Positions 1 to 6,203 of a stretch of DNA of 8,641 nt are shown here, piece by piece. The position numbers and the translations under genes are program-made. Each line of letters opens with the position of its first letter. Position 1 is the first letter of the stretch. The notes beneath the pieces were generated by a model. That model was not told where the DNA came from. It did no database searches and worked only from the letters and a program-made list of their open reading frames with translations. The stretch is from an uncultured Burkholderiales bacterium (GTDB lineage Bacteria > Pseudomonadota > Gammaproteobacteria > Burkholderiales > Burkholderiaceae_C). The stretch is from NCBI GenBank assembly GCA_903952885.1, contig CAJBHE010000218.1:1-8641 (forward strand). The letters are read 5' to 3'.

Positions 1-897
1 AAAGTCGTGGTTGGTCTGCGTAAAGGCGGCGCTTCATGGGACAAAGTGGCCAAGGCCGGTTTGAACGTGCTGGAAGTCAACGACGCTGTCAAAGCGGCTG
101 ACGTGGTCATGATCCTGTTGCCAGATGAAAACATCCCAGACGTTTATAACAACAACGTTGCCCCCAACATGAAGCAAGGCGCTACCTTGGCTTTTGCGCA
201 CGGTTTTAACGTGCATTACAACCAAGTCATCCCACGTGCTGACTTGGACGTGATCATGGTCGCGCCCAAAGGCCCAGGCCACACAGTGCGTTCTGAGTAC
301 CTCAAAGGCGGCGGCGTGCCATCTTTGATCGCTGTGTACCAAGACAAGTCTGGCAAAGCCCGTGACTTGGCTTTGAGCTACGCCATGGCCAACGGTGGCG
401 GCAAAGGCGGCATCATCGAAACCAACTTCAAAGAAGAAACAGAAACCGACTTATTCGGTGAGCAAGCCGTCTTGTGCGGTGGCGCTGTTGAATTGGTGAA
501 GATGGGCTACGAGACATTGACTGAAGCTGGCTACGCACCTGAGATGGCTTACTTCGAGTGCTTGCATGAGTTGAAGTTGATCGTGGACTTGATGTACGAA
601 GGCGGCATTGCCAACATGAACTACTCGATCTCCAACAACGCCGAATACGGCGAGTACGTGACCGGTACAGAAGTTATCAACGAGCAATCACGTGAAGCCA
701 TGCGTGCTGCCTTGAAGCGCATCCAAACTGGCGAATACGCCAAGATGTTCATCTTGGAAGGCAAGACCAACTACCCTAGCATGACAGCACGTCGTCGTTT
801 GAATGCTGAGCATTCAATTGAAATCGTAGGCGAAAAATTGCGGGCCATGATGCCTTGGATTTCCAAGAACAAACTGGTTGACCAAACGCGCAACTAA
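1..897 (+). CDS. ilvC: ketol-acid reductoisomerase, class I (5' end outside window)
   Basis: IlvC isomerises and reduces acetolactate or acetohydroxybutyrate with NADPH and Mg2+, the second step of valine, leucine and isoleucine synthesis in the cytoplasm. The reading frame is open from base 1 and gives 298 residues to a TAA stop. The visible part begins inside the NADPH-binding fold (GLRKGGASW, typical of the NADPH phosphate site). Catalytic positions are intact: H67 in AHGFNVHYNQ, D150 and E154 in ETDLFGEQ, E186 and E190 in FECLHE, and S211 in NYSISNN. These sit exactly 40 residues below the usual class I numbering (H107, D190, E194, E226, E230, S251), so the full protein should be the standard 338 residues with 40 missing at the left edge. 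In related bacteria it follows ilvB/ilvH, which would lie outside the window. A strong terminator follows. Identification is very secure. Confidence 0.98.
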   Translation, partial: KVVVGLRKGGASWDKVAKAGLNVLEVNDAVKAADVVMILLPDENIPDVYNNNVAPNMKQGATLAFAHGFNVHYNQVIPRADLDVIMVAPKGPGHTVRSEYLKGGGVPSLIAVYQDKSGKARDLALSYAMANGGGKGGIIETNFKEETETDLFGEQAVLCGGAVELVKMGYETLTEAGYAPEMAYFECLHELKLIVDLMYEGGIANMNYSISNNAEYGEYVTGTEVINEQSREAMRAALKRIQTGEYAKMFILEGKTNYPSMTARRRLNAEHSIEIVGEKLRAMMPWISKNKLVDQTRN

Positions 898-914
898 GCC
901 CGCGCTGTTAATGT

Positions 915-944
915 CGACAAAAGCCACTTCGGTGGCTTTTGTCG
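915..944 (+). terminator. Rho-independent terminator of ilvC, UUCG tetraloop
   Basis: A perfect 13-bp inverted repeat (915-927 with 932-944) encloses the loop TTCG, closed by a C-G pair, which makes the exceptionally stable C(UUCG)G tetraloop. It starts 18 bases after the ilvC stop and is followed by TTT. The four T residues of the descending arm also help. It should separate ilvC from pssA. The downstream T run is short, so termination may be incomplete. Confidence 0.88.
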
Positions 945-1003
945 TTTGGGTCTGCGTGAAATGCAGCGCTTACACTCCACAATTACTTTTCGGATCCACT
1001 CGA

Positions 1004-1807
1004 ATGACAGAACAACACGATCTCGCAGAAGAATTTGCCCCACGCAAGCCCCGAAAGGGCGTTTACGTGCTGCCCAATTTATTTACCTTGGCTGCTTTGT
1101 TTGGGGGCTTTTATGCCATTGTGATGGCCATGAATGACCATTTTGATTTGGCTGCTATTGGCGTGTTCTGTGCCATGGTGTTGGATAGCTTGGATGGCCG
1201 CGTAGCCCGCATGACCAATACGCAAAGTGCGTTTGGGGAGCAGATGGATTCGTTGGCTGATATGGTCTCATTTGGGGCCGCGCCTGCGCTGATTTCATAT
1301 GAATGGGCACTAAAAGGTTTGGGTCGCTGGGGATGGGTTGCTGCTTTTGTGTATATCTCTTGCGCGGCCCTAAGGTTGGCGCGTTTCAATGTGAACACTA
1401 CCGTCGTAGACAAGCGATTTTTCCAAGGCTTACCTTCCCCTGCAGCGGCCGCCTTGGTGATGGGCTTCATGTGGTTAATGACGGACATGGGGGTTTCGGG
1501 CCCTGTTGTCGCTTGGCCTATGTTTGCATGGTGTTTATATTCGGGTTTGACGATGGTCACCAATGTGCCTTTTTACAGTTTCAAAGATGTGCAGATGAAA
1601 AAAAGCGTGCCGTTTGTGGTGATTGTGTTAATTGCGTTGGCTATTGCTGTGATCACCATACATCCACCTATCGTGCTGTTTGTCTTGTTCATGTTTTACG
1701 GTTTGAGTGGCTATGGCCTTTATGCATGGCGCCGTGCCAAAGGCATGCAAACAAGCGTCATCAGCATGTCGACCGACGAGCCTGATGAGGCAGGCTTGCA
1801 CAAATGA
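1004..1807 (+). CDS. pssA: CDP-diacylglycerol-serine O-phosphatidyltransferase (phosphatidylserine synthase)
   Basis: An integral inner-membrane enzyme that makes phosphatidylserine from CDP-diacylglycerol and serine, the precursor of phosphatidylethanolamine. The 267-residue product carries the complete CDP-alcohol phosphotransferase signature DGx2ARx8Gx3Dx3D at residues 64-86 (D61, D64, G65, A68, R69, G78, D82, D86). The PssA-type motifs LRLARFN (123-129) and FFQGLPSPAAA (139-149) follow. About seven hydrophobic segments are visible, near 23-42, 47-61, 110-126, 146-160, 166-186, 202-219 and 222-241. The frame is open upstream to 878, but that extension would run through the ilvC terminator. 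ATG 1004 is chosen because MTEQHDLAEEFAPRKPRKGVY resembles family N-termini. Its ribosome site is weak (GGA at 992-994). I see only weak promoter candidates at 956-983. In many Burkholderiales psd lies just before pssA; here it does not. Confidence 0.95.
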   Translation: MTEQHDLAEEFAPRKPRKGVYVLPNLFTLAALFGGFYAIVMAMNDHFDLAAIGVFCAMVLDSLDGRVARMTNTQSAFGEQMDSLADMVSFGAAPALISYEWALKGLGRWGWVAAFVYISCAALRLARFNVNTTVVDKRFFQGLPSPAAAALVMGFMWLMTDMGVSGPVVAWPMFAWCLYSGLTMVTNVPFYSFKDVQMKKSVPFVVIVLIALAIAVITIHPPIVLFVLFMFYGLSGYGLYAWRRAKGMQTSVISMSTDEPDEAGLHK

Positions 1808-1836
1808 GACATCGCATTCATCAATTGGGTTAGCTT

Positions 1837-1847
1837 TGTGCTAAATT
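1837..1847 (+). promoter_or_regulatory. candidate extended -10 promoter for the leuA leader
   Basis: TGTGC directly followed by TAAATT fits the extended -10 pattern TRTGn plus hexamer (4 of 6 to TATAAT, with the key first, second and last bases correct). No good -35 is present; TCATCA at 1818-1823 is the best match. The predicted start, seven bases past the hexamer, is base 1854, which is the A of the leader-peptide ATG. Read-through from pssA could also feed leuA. Confidence 0.45.
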
Positions 1848-1853
1848 CAGCGA

Positions 1854-1910
1854 ATGAAAAGTTTTTTGCATGTCCTACACCTTCTACTTCCCAATGGGCG
1901 GAGTTGGTAG
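1854..1910 (+). CDS. leuL: leuA leader peptide (transcription attenuation)
   Basis: This small frame encodes MKSFLHVLHLLLPNGRSW and ends in TAG. Five of its 18 residues are leucine, four of them within five codons (residues 8-12), and two of the five use CTA, normally a rare leucine codon in this kind of genome. An in-frame TAA at 1842 rules out a longer upstream form. It sits 104 bases before leuA and 14 bases before a terminator hairpin, the arrangement of the well-known enterobacterial leu leader. The inferred mechanism is that ribosomes stall at the leucine codons when leucyl-tRNA is short. That frees ATGGGC (1894-1899) to pair with GCCCGT (1932-1937) and break the terminator; fast translation to the TAG would cover that segment and allow termination. 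There is no Shine-Dalgarno sequence before the ATG, so translation may be leaderless. The peptide itself probably has no other function. Confidence 0.8.
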   Translation: MKSFLHVLHLLLPNGRSW

Positions 1911-1924
1911 CGCACGCGCAAACC

Positions 1925-1968
1925 CCACAAGGCCCGTATGCACTCGCAGCGGGCCTTTTGCTTTGTGG
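1925..1968 (+). terminator. attenuator terminator of the leuA leader
   Basis: AAGGCCCG (1929-1936) pairs perfectly with CGGGCCTT (1950-1957) around a 13-base loop, followed by TTGCTTT. A further pairing, CCACAA (1925-1930) with TTGTGG (1963-1968), can extend the base of the stem at the cost of two A-T pairs. The hairpin lies between the leucine-rich leader peptide and the leuA ribosome site. An alternative partner for its left arm exists upstream (1894-1899), which suits an attenuator rather than a pssA terminator. Confidence 0.75.
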
Positions 1969-2014
1969 CTGATCCAAACGTTGCAAGTTTTTTGAAAATC
2001 CAGGAGTCCTGACC

Positions 2015-3553
2015 ATGACCGATAAGCTCATTATTTTTGACACCACCTTGCGTGACGGCGAACAGTCGCCCGGCGCTTCGATGACACGCGACGAAAAACT
2101 GCGCATCGCTCGCCAGTTAGAGCGATTGAAGGTGGACGTCATTGAAGCCGGTTTTGCTGCCAGCTCGAACGGCGACTTTGAAGCGGTGCAAGGCATTGCC
2201 AACGCCATCAAAGATTCCACCATTTGCTCCTTGTCCCGCGCCAACGACCGTGACATCACCCGTGCGGCTGAGGCGCTCAAAGGCGCGAACAGAGCCCGTA
2301 TTCACACCTTCATCGCCACGTCGCCCTTGCACATGGAAAAGAAGTTGCGCATGTCGCCGGAGCAAGTGCTTGAGCAAGCCAAGCAGTCGGTGCGTTTTGC
2401 ACGTAACTTGGTAGGCGATATCGAGTTCAGCGCCGAAGACGGCTACCGCAGCGAAAAAGATTTTCTGTGCCGCGTGGTCGAGGCCGTGATTGCCGAAGGT
2501 GCCACCACCATCAACATTCCCGATACTGTGGGCTACGCTATTCCTGAACTTTACGGTAACTTCATCAAAACCTTACGTGAGCGCGTGCCCAACTCTGACA
2601 AAGCCATTTGGTCCGTGCATTGTCACAACGACTTGGGTATGGCCGTGGCCAACTCTTTGGCGGGGGTGAAGATTGGCGGCGCACGTCAGGTGGAATGCAC
2701 CATTAACGGCTTGGGTGAGCGCGCAGGCAACTGCTCTTTGGAAGAGGTGGTCATGGCCATCAAGACACGCCGTGATTACTTTGACCTTGCCATGAACATC
2801 GACACCAAGCAAATCTTGGCGGCTAGCCGCATGGTGAGCCAAACCACAGGTTTTGTGGTGCAGCCCAACAAAGCGGTGGTGGGCGCAAACGCCTTTGCAC
2901 ATGCGTCTGGCATCCACCAAGACGGCGTGCTCAAAGCGCGTGACACCTACGAAATTATGCGTGCCGAAGATGTGGGCTGGAGCGCTAACAAAATTGTCTT
3001 GGGTAAGCTCAGCGGCCGCAATGCTTTCAAACAACGCTTGGAAGACTTAGGTGTGCAGATGGAAAGCGAAACCGACATCAACACCGCCTTTGCCAAGTTC
3101 AAAGAGCTGGCTGACCGCAAGAGCGAAATTTTTGACGAGGACATCTTGGCCTTGGTCAGTGAAGAGTCTGTGGCCAGTGCTAGCGAACAGTTTGCTTTTG
3201 TATCTTTGTCGCAACACAGTGAAACCGGCGAGCGTCCTCACGCCAGCGTGGTGTTCACTGTGGCAGGCAAAGAAGTGAAGGGTGTTTCAGATGGCAATGG
3301 ACCTGTGGATGCTTCGCTCAAAGCGATTGAGTCCCACGTCAAGAGCGGTGCCGAAATGGTGCTGTATTCAGTGAATGCGATTAGTGGTTCGACTGAGAGC
3401 CAAGGCGAGGTCACAGTGCGTTTGCAAAATAGCGGCCGAGTAGTCAACGGTGTGGGTTCTGACCCAGACATTGTGGTGGCTTCGGCCAAGGCCTATTTAA
3501 GCGCTTTGAACAAGTTGCAAAGCAAGTCTGACCGAGTGGCTGCCCAAGGCTAA
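2015..3553 (+). CDS. leuA: 2-isopropylmalate synthase
   Basis: LeuA condenses acetyl-CoA with 2-oxoisovalerate, the first committed step of leucine synthesis. The 512-residue length is normal for the bacterial form. The catalytic DRE-TIM barrel opens with FDTTLRDGEQSPG, supplying R13 and metal ligand D14. HCHND at 202-206 gives metal ligands H202 and H204, NGLGERAGN at 231-239 gives N239, and SGIHQDG lies at 298-304. The last ~120 residues match the leucine-binding regulatory domain (for example VSDGNGPVDA and the terminal ASAKAYLSALNKL), so feedback inhibition by leucine is expected. ATG 2015 has a good ribosome site, AGGAG at 2002-2006, eight bases upstream. Expression is probably set by the leader peptide and attenuator just upstream, and transcription ends at a clear terminator. 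The following leu genes (leuB, leuCD) are not adjacent. Confidence 0.97.
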   Translation: MTDKLIIFDTTLRDGEQSPGASMTRDEKLRIARQLERLKVDVIEAGFAASSNGDFEAVQGIANAIKDSTICSLSRANDRDITRAAEALKGANRARIHTFIATSPLHMEKKLRMSPEQVLEQAKQSVRFARNLVGDIEFSAEDGYRSEKDFLCRVVEAVIAEGATTINIPDTVGYAIPELYGNFIKTLRERVPNSDKAIWSVHCHNDLGMAVANSLAGVKIGGARQVECTINGLGERAGNCSLEEVVMAIKTRRDYFDLAMNIDTKQILAASRMVSQTTGFVVQPNKAVVGANAFAHASGIHQDGVLKARDTYEIMRAEDVGWSANKIVLGKLSGRNAFKQRLEDLGVQMESETDINTAFAKFKELADRKSEIFDEDILALVSEESVASASEQFAFVSLSQHSETGERPHASVVFTVAGKEVKGVSDGNGPVDASLKAIESHVKSGAEMVLYSVNAISGSTESQGEVTVRLQNSGRVVNGVGSDPDIVVASAKAYLSALNKLQSKSDRVAAQG

Positions 3554-3591
3554 GTTACAAAAACTGTCACACAATACCAATTTTGTTAAAT

Positions 3592-3631
3592 AAGTCGCGC
3601 AAGTCCTTGATCTTGCGTGACTTTTCTTGTT
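3592..3631 (+). terminator. Rho-independent terminator of leuA
   Basis: A 12-bp stem (3592-3603 with 3612-3623, one G-T wobble) encloses an 8-base loop and is followed by a T-rich tract, TTTTCTTGTT counting from the arm. It begins 39 bases after the leuA stop. It overlaps a GTG that could extend the pbpG frame, which argues against that start. Confidence 0.85.
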
Positions 3632-3640
3632 AGACTTATC

Positions 3641-3650
3641 ACAAATTTGT
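3641..3650. repeat. short perfect palindrome upstream of pbpG
   Basis: ACAAATTTGT reads the same on both strands and lies 23 bases before the pbpG start. It could be an operator half-site pair, but a 10-base palindrome in AT-rich DNA can easily occur by chance. Confidence 0.2.
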
Positions 3651-3673
3651 TTTTCAAGATTAAGGAACGCCAC

Positions 3674-4648
3674 TTGAAACGACTCTTCATTGCGACTTCA
3701 CTCGGTGTACTCGCCTCGTTGTGTTCTGTGCATATTCAGGCTGCACCCAATCAGAAAAAACCAACTGTCCAAAAGTCGAAGCCAGCGGGGGTCAATGCCC
3801 ATCTTCGTCGCGCCAAAGTGCTCAAAGTTTCACCGGTGGCTATTCCATCATTCGGCCAGAAGGCTGGGTTGCACGGCACAAGCGACATGTTGGACTTGAA
3901 GTCCAGCGTTGCATATGTGATCGATCAAGACACACACGAAGTTTTGATTAGTAAGAACGACAACGCCGTGTTGCCTATTGCATCTATCACCAAGTTGATG
4001 ACAGGTTTGATCATCAGCGAAGCCAAATTACCGATGGAAGAGTCCATCACCATTACCCAAGACGATGTGGACACTGAAAAGGGCAGCAGCTCTCGTTTGC
4101 GTGTTGGCGCAACTTTGACGCGTGGTGAGTTACTTCATTTGGCGTTGATGGCCAGTGAAAACCGTGCAGCCCATGCACTCGGCCGCACTTACCCAGGCGG
4201 CATGTCTGTGTTTGTCAGTTTGATGAACACCAAAGCCAATCAGTTGGGCATGCGTGACACTCGCTATGTGGAACCAACCGGTCTTTCAAGTCAGAACCAA
4301 TCCAGCGCCAAAGACTTGGCCACTTTGGTAGGCATCGCCTACCATGATCTCACTTTGCGCCAGCTATCCACTTCGCCCAGTCACAGTGTTGAAGTGGGCA
4401 ACCGTACCCTGCAATACAACACCACCAATCGCTTGGTGAAAAACCCCAACTGGGATATCGGTTTGCAAAAAACTGGCTATATCTCCGAAGCCGGCCAATG
4501 TTTGGTAATGCAAGCCAGGGTATCCGGTCGCATGTTAATCATGGTGTTCTTGGATTCTGCTGGCAAACTCAGTCGAATTGCTGATGCAGAACGCGTTCGA
4601 AAGTGGGTTGAAACAAACCACGCGGGAACCGGTCGTCCCCAAATTTGA
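3674..4648 (+). CDS. pbpG: D-alanyl-D-alanine endopeptidase, PBP7 type (peptidase S11)
   Basis: A low-molecular-mass penicillin-binding protein that should cut D,D cross-links in periplasmic peptidoglycan. With a TTG start at 3674 it has 324 residues, and residues 1-24 form a clean signal peptide: KR, a hydrophobic core, then IQAA at the likely cleavage site. The active-site triad of the S11 family is complete: S104-I-T-K107 (SxxK), S161-E-N163 (SxN, with the SENRAA context of E. coli PBP7) and K266-T-G268. VEPTGLS and the C-terminal LDSAGKLSRIADAERVRKW also match PBP7; the longer tail of the E. coli enzyme is absent. The TTG start is preferred because AAGGA (3662-3666) lies seven bases upstream and the signal peptide begins right there, whereas the earlier GTG at 3617 lies inside the leuA terminator. 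A weak promoter (TTGATC 3607-3612, TAGACT 3631-3636) is possible. The gene converges on the IclR gene with a 19-base gap and no evident terminator. Confidence 0.93.
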   Translation: MKRLFIATSLGVLASLCSVHIQAAPNQKKPTVQKSKPAGVNAHLRRAKVLKVSPVAIPSFGQKAGLHGTSDMLDLKSSVAYVIDQDTHEVLISKNDNAVLPIASITKLMTGLIISEAKLPMEESITITQDDVDTEKGSSSRLRVGATLTRGELLHLALMASENRAAHALGRTYPGGMSVFVSLMNTKANQLGMRDTRYVEPTGLSSQNQSSAKDLATLVGIAYHDLTLRQLSTSPSHSVEVGNRTLQYNTTNRLVKNPNWDIGLQKTGYISEAGQCLVMQARVSGRMLIMVFLDSAGKLSRIADAERVRKWVETNHAGTGRPQI

Positions 4649-4667
4649 TTTTGCTGGCTTTTTGCTT

Positions 4668-5447
4668 TCAGGCTTTGTTAAGTTTGAAGCCTAGCGCATG
4701 CGAAATAGTTTGCGTAGTCGCTTGCAACTTGGGTAACCACTCTTCATTGAGCCGGTCTGCTGGCGCGGAGATGGATAAGCCTGCGACGAGCTTGCCTTGG
4801 TCGTCATAGATGCCCGATGCCATGCATCGCACGCCGAGTTCAAGCTCTTCGTTGTCACGCGCCACGCCGTATTGACGGGCTTTCGAGAGTTCTCGCTCTA
4901 AAGCTGGCAGCTGAGTGATACTGTTGCGGGTTTGGCCACTCAGGCCTGTGCGCGTGGCGTAGGCACGAACACGCTGCGGGTCATCCAAAGCTAAAAAGAG
5001 TTTGCCAACAGAGGTCAGGTGGAGTGGGGCACGGCCACCAATGGCCCGTACCACTTGCATGCCAGAACGTTCGCTGAATGCACGTTCGATGTACACAATT
5101 TCGTCACCTTGACGCACACTGAGGTTGACCGGTTGCTGAATGAGTTTGTGCAGCTCACGCATTGGTTGGAACGCAACGTCGCGCACGTTCAAACGGCCTT
5201 TGACCAGATTTCCCAACTCCAACAATCGCATGCCGAGACGGTAGCTACCTGCTTCAGGGCGGTCAACAAATCGGCCCACGGCCAAGTCATTCAAAATGCG
5301 GTGCGTGGTGGAGGGATGGAGCCCTGTGCGCTCACTGATTTCCTTGAGCGAAATGGCCTCTTCGCGTGAGGCGAGCACGTCAATGAGAGTAAACATGCGC
5401 TCAATGACTTGAATATTGGGCGTGGTGGGCACAGTGGTTTTACGCAT
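4668..5447 (-). CDS. IclR-family transcriptional regulator
   Basis: A 259-residue DNA-binding regulator. Residues about 13-75 form the IclR winged helix-turn-helix (SLKEISERTGLHPSTTHRIL is the HTH core; GRFVDR and GSYRLGMRLLELG form the wing). Residues about 85-255 form the effector domain, with the family motifs PLHLTSVGK (141-149), GVARDNEELELGVRCMASGI (194-213) and GLSISAPADRL (223-233). IclR proteins bind small organic acids or aromatics and usually repress nearby catabolic genes, but no such genes are in the window, so the target and ligand are unknown. It starts 12 bases after bpt and could be co-transcribed with aat-bpt. ATG 5447 has no ribosome site but has a good extended -10 placed so that transcription would begin at the ATG itself. 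A leaderless transcript is therefore possible. Family assignment is certain; the physiological role is not. Confidence 0.93.
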   Translation of the reverse strand: MRKTTVPTTPNIQVIERMFTLIDVLASREEAISLKEISERTGLHPSTTHRILNDLAVGRFVDRPEAGSYRLGMRLLELGNLVKGRLNVRDVAFQPMRELHKLIQQPVNLSVRQGDEIVYIERAFSERSGMQVVRAIGGRAPLHLTSVGKLFLALDDPQRVRAYATRTGLSGQTRNSITQLPALERELSKARQYGVARDNEELELGVRCMASGIYDDQGKLVAGLSISAPADRLNEEWLPKLQATTQTISHALGFKLNKA

Positions 5448-5453
5448 TTAACG

Positions 5454-5462
5454 ATTTTATCA
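5454..5462 (-). promoter_or_regulatory. candidate extended -10 promoter of the IclR gene
   Basis: On the minus strand TGA followed by TAAAAT matches an extended -10 (5 of 6 to TATAAT). The TG belongs to the bpt stop codon. The predicted start, seven bases beyond the hexamer, is base 5447, the A of the IclR ATG. No convincing -35 is visible. Confidence 0.4.
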
Positions 5463-6203
5463 TGTGAAATCATCTGCCACCCATGCTTCGTTCACCAAGA
5501 ATTCATGAGGCTGAAAGTGGGCTTTGTAGCGCATCTTCGGGCTGTCTTGGATCCAATAGCCCAAATAGGCGTAGGGCAGCTTGAGTTTTTTTGCTTGTGC
5601 AATTTGCCACATCACGTTGAAAGTGCCGTAGCTGGTGCGCGACTCTGGTTCGTAAAACGTGTAGACGGCTGACAAACCATCGTTGAGCACGTCCACGATG
5701 GAGACCATCTTGAGCACTCCAGCTTCGTCAGTGTCAGACGGTTCACGAAACTCGACCAACCTGGTGTTGACACGGCTCTGCAGTAAAAACTGGGTGTATT
5801 GCTCTGTACTGTCGTCGTCCATACCACCGCCAGCGTGACGCAGGGTTTGGTAGCGCAGATACAAGTCGTAATGTTCGGGATCAAAGTTAAGCTTCAACAC
5901 CCGCACCTCCAAGTGTTGGTGCTGAGCCCAAGCGCGACGCTGGCTTCGGTTGGGTTGGTAATGTTGTGCATTCACGCGCAAGGGCATACAGGCGCGGCAG
6001 CTGTCGCAATACGGGCGATACGTGAAAAGGCCGCTACGACGAAACCCAATATTCACCAACTCTGTGTAGACATCGTTGTTCACTAGGTGGCTGGGGGTGG
6101 CCACTTGTGAGCGCGCTGTTTTGTGAGGTAGATAGCTGCACGGGTAGGGGGCCGTGGCATAAAACTGCACTGTTTGCAAGGGTAAATCACGGGCGTGGGT
6201 CAC
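5460..6203 (-). CDS. bpt: aspartate/glutamate leucyltransferase
   Basis: Bpt transfers leucine from leucyl-tRNA onto proteins with N-terminal Asp or Glu, making them substrates for ClpS/ClpAP degradation. The 247-residue product carries the family marks in order: LPLQTVQFYATAPYPCSYLP (7-26, with C22), the cysteine cluster YCDSCRAC (65-72, C66, C69, C72), DGLSAVYTFYEP (175-186) and YLGYWIQDSPKMRYKAHFQP (213-232). The start chosen is GTG 6203, whose last bases share TGA with the aat stop (GTGA overlap), indicating translational coupling. It gives an N-terminus just ahead of the conserved LPLQ. A TTG at 6236 would add 11 residues and deepen the overlap, but neither start has a clear ribosome site. 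It was formerly annotated as arginyl-tRNA-protein transferase (ate); the bacterial enzyme uses leucine. Confidence 0.95.
   Translation of the reverse strand: MTHARDLPLQTVQFYATAPYPCSYLPHKTARSQVATPSHLVNNDVYTELVNIGFRRSGLFTYRPYCDSCRACMPLRVNAQHYQPNRSQRRAWAQHQHLEVRVLKLNFDPEHYDLYLRYQTLRHAGGGMDDDSTEQYTQFLLQSRVNTRLVEFREPSDTDEAGVLKMVSIVDVLNDGLSAVYTFYEPESRTSYGTFNVMWQIAQAKKLKLPYAYLGYWIQDSPKMRYKAHFQPHEFLVNEAWVADDFT

Noticed and set aside
878..1003. Longer pssA beginning at 878
   Set aside because: The extension overlaps the ilvC end and runs through the ilvC terminator; ATG 1004 fits the family N-terminus.
1870..1998. Alternative 42-codon frame (ATG 1870) across the leuA leader, out of frame with leuA
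   Set aside because: It reads through the attenuator hairpin and has no leucine run, ribosome site or recognisable motif; the frame at 1854 explains the region better.
3713..3727. Lipoprotein signal (Cys17) in PBP7
   Set aside because: The residue before the Cys is Leu, which does not fit a lipobox; an ordinary cleavage site (IQAA) follows.
4649..4667. Terminator between converging pbpG and IclR genes
   Set aside because: The 19-base gap is T-rich, but I found no convincing stem in or around it.
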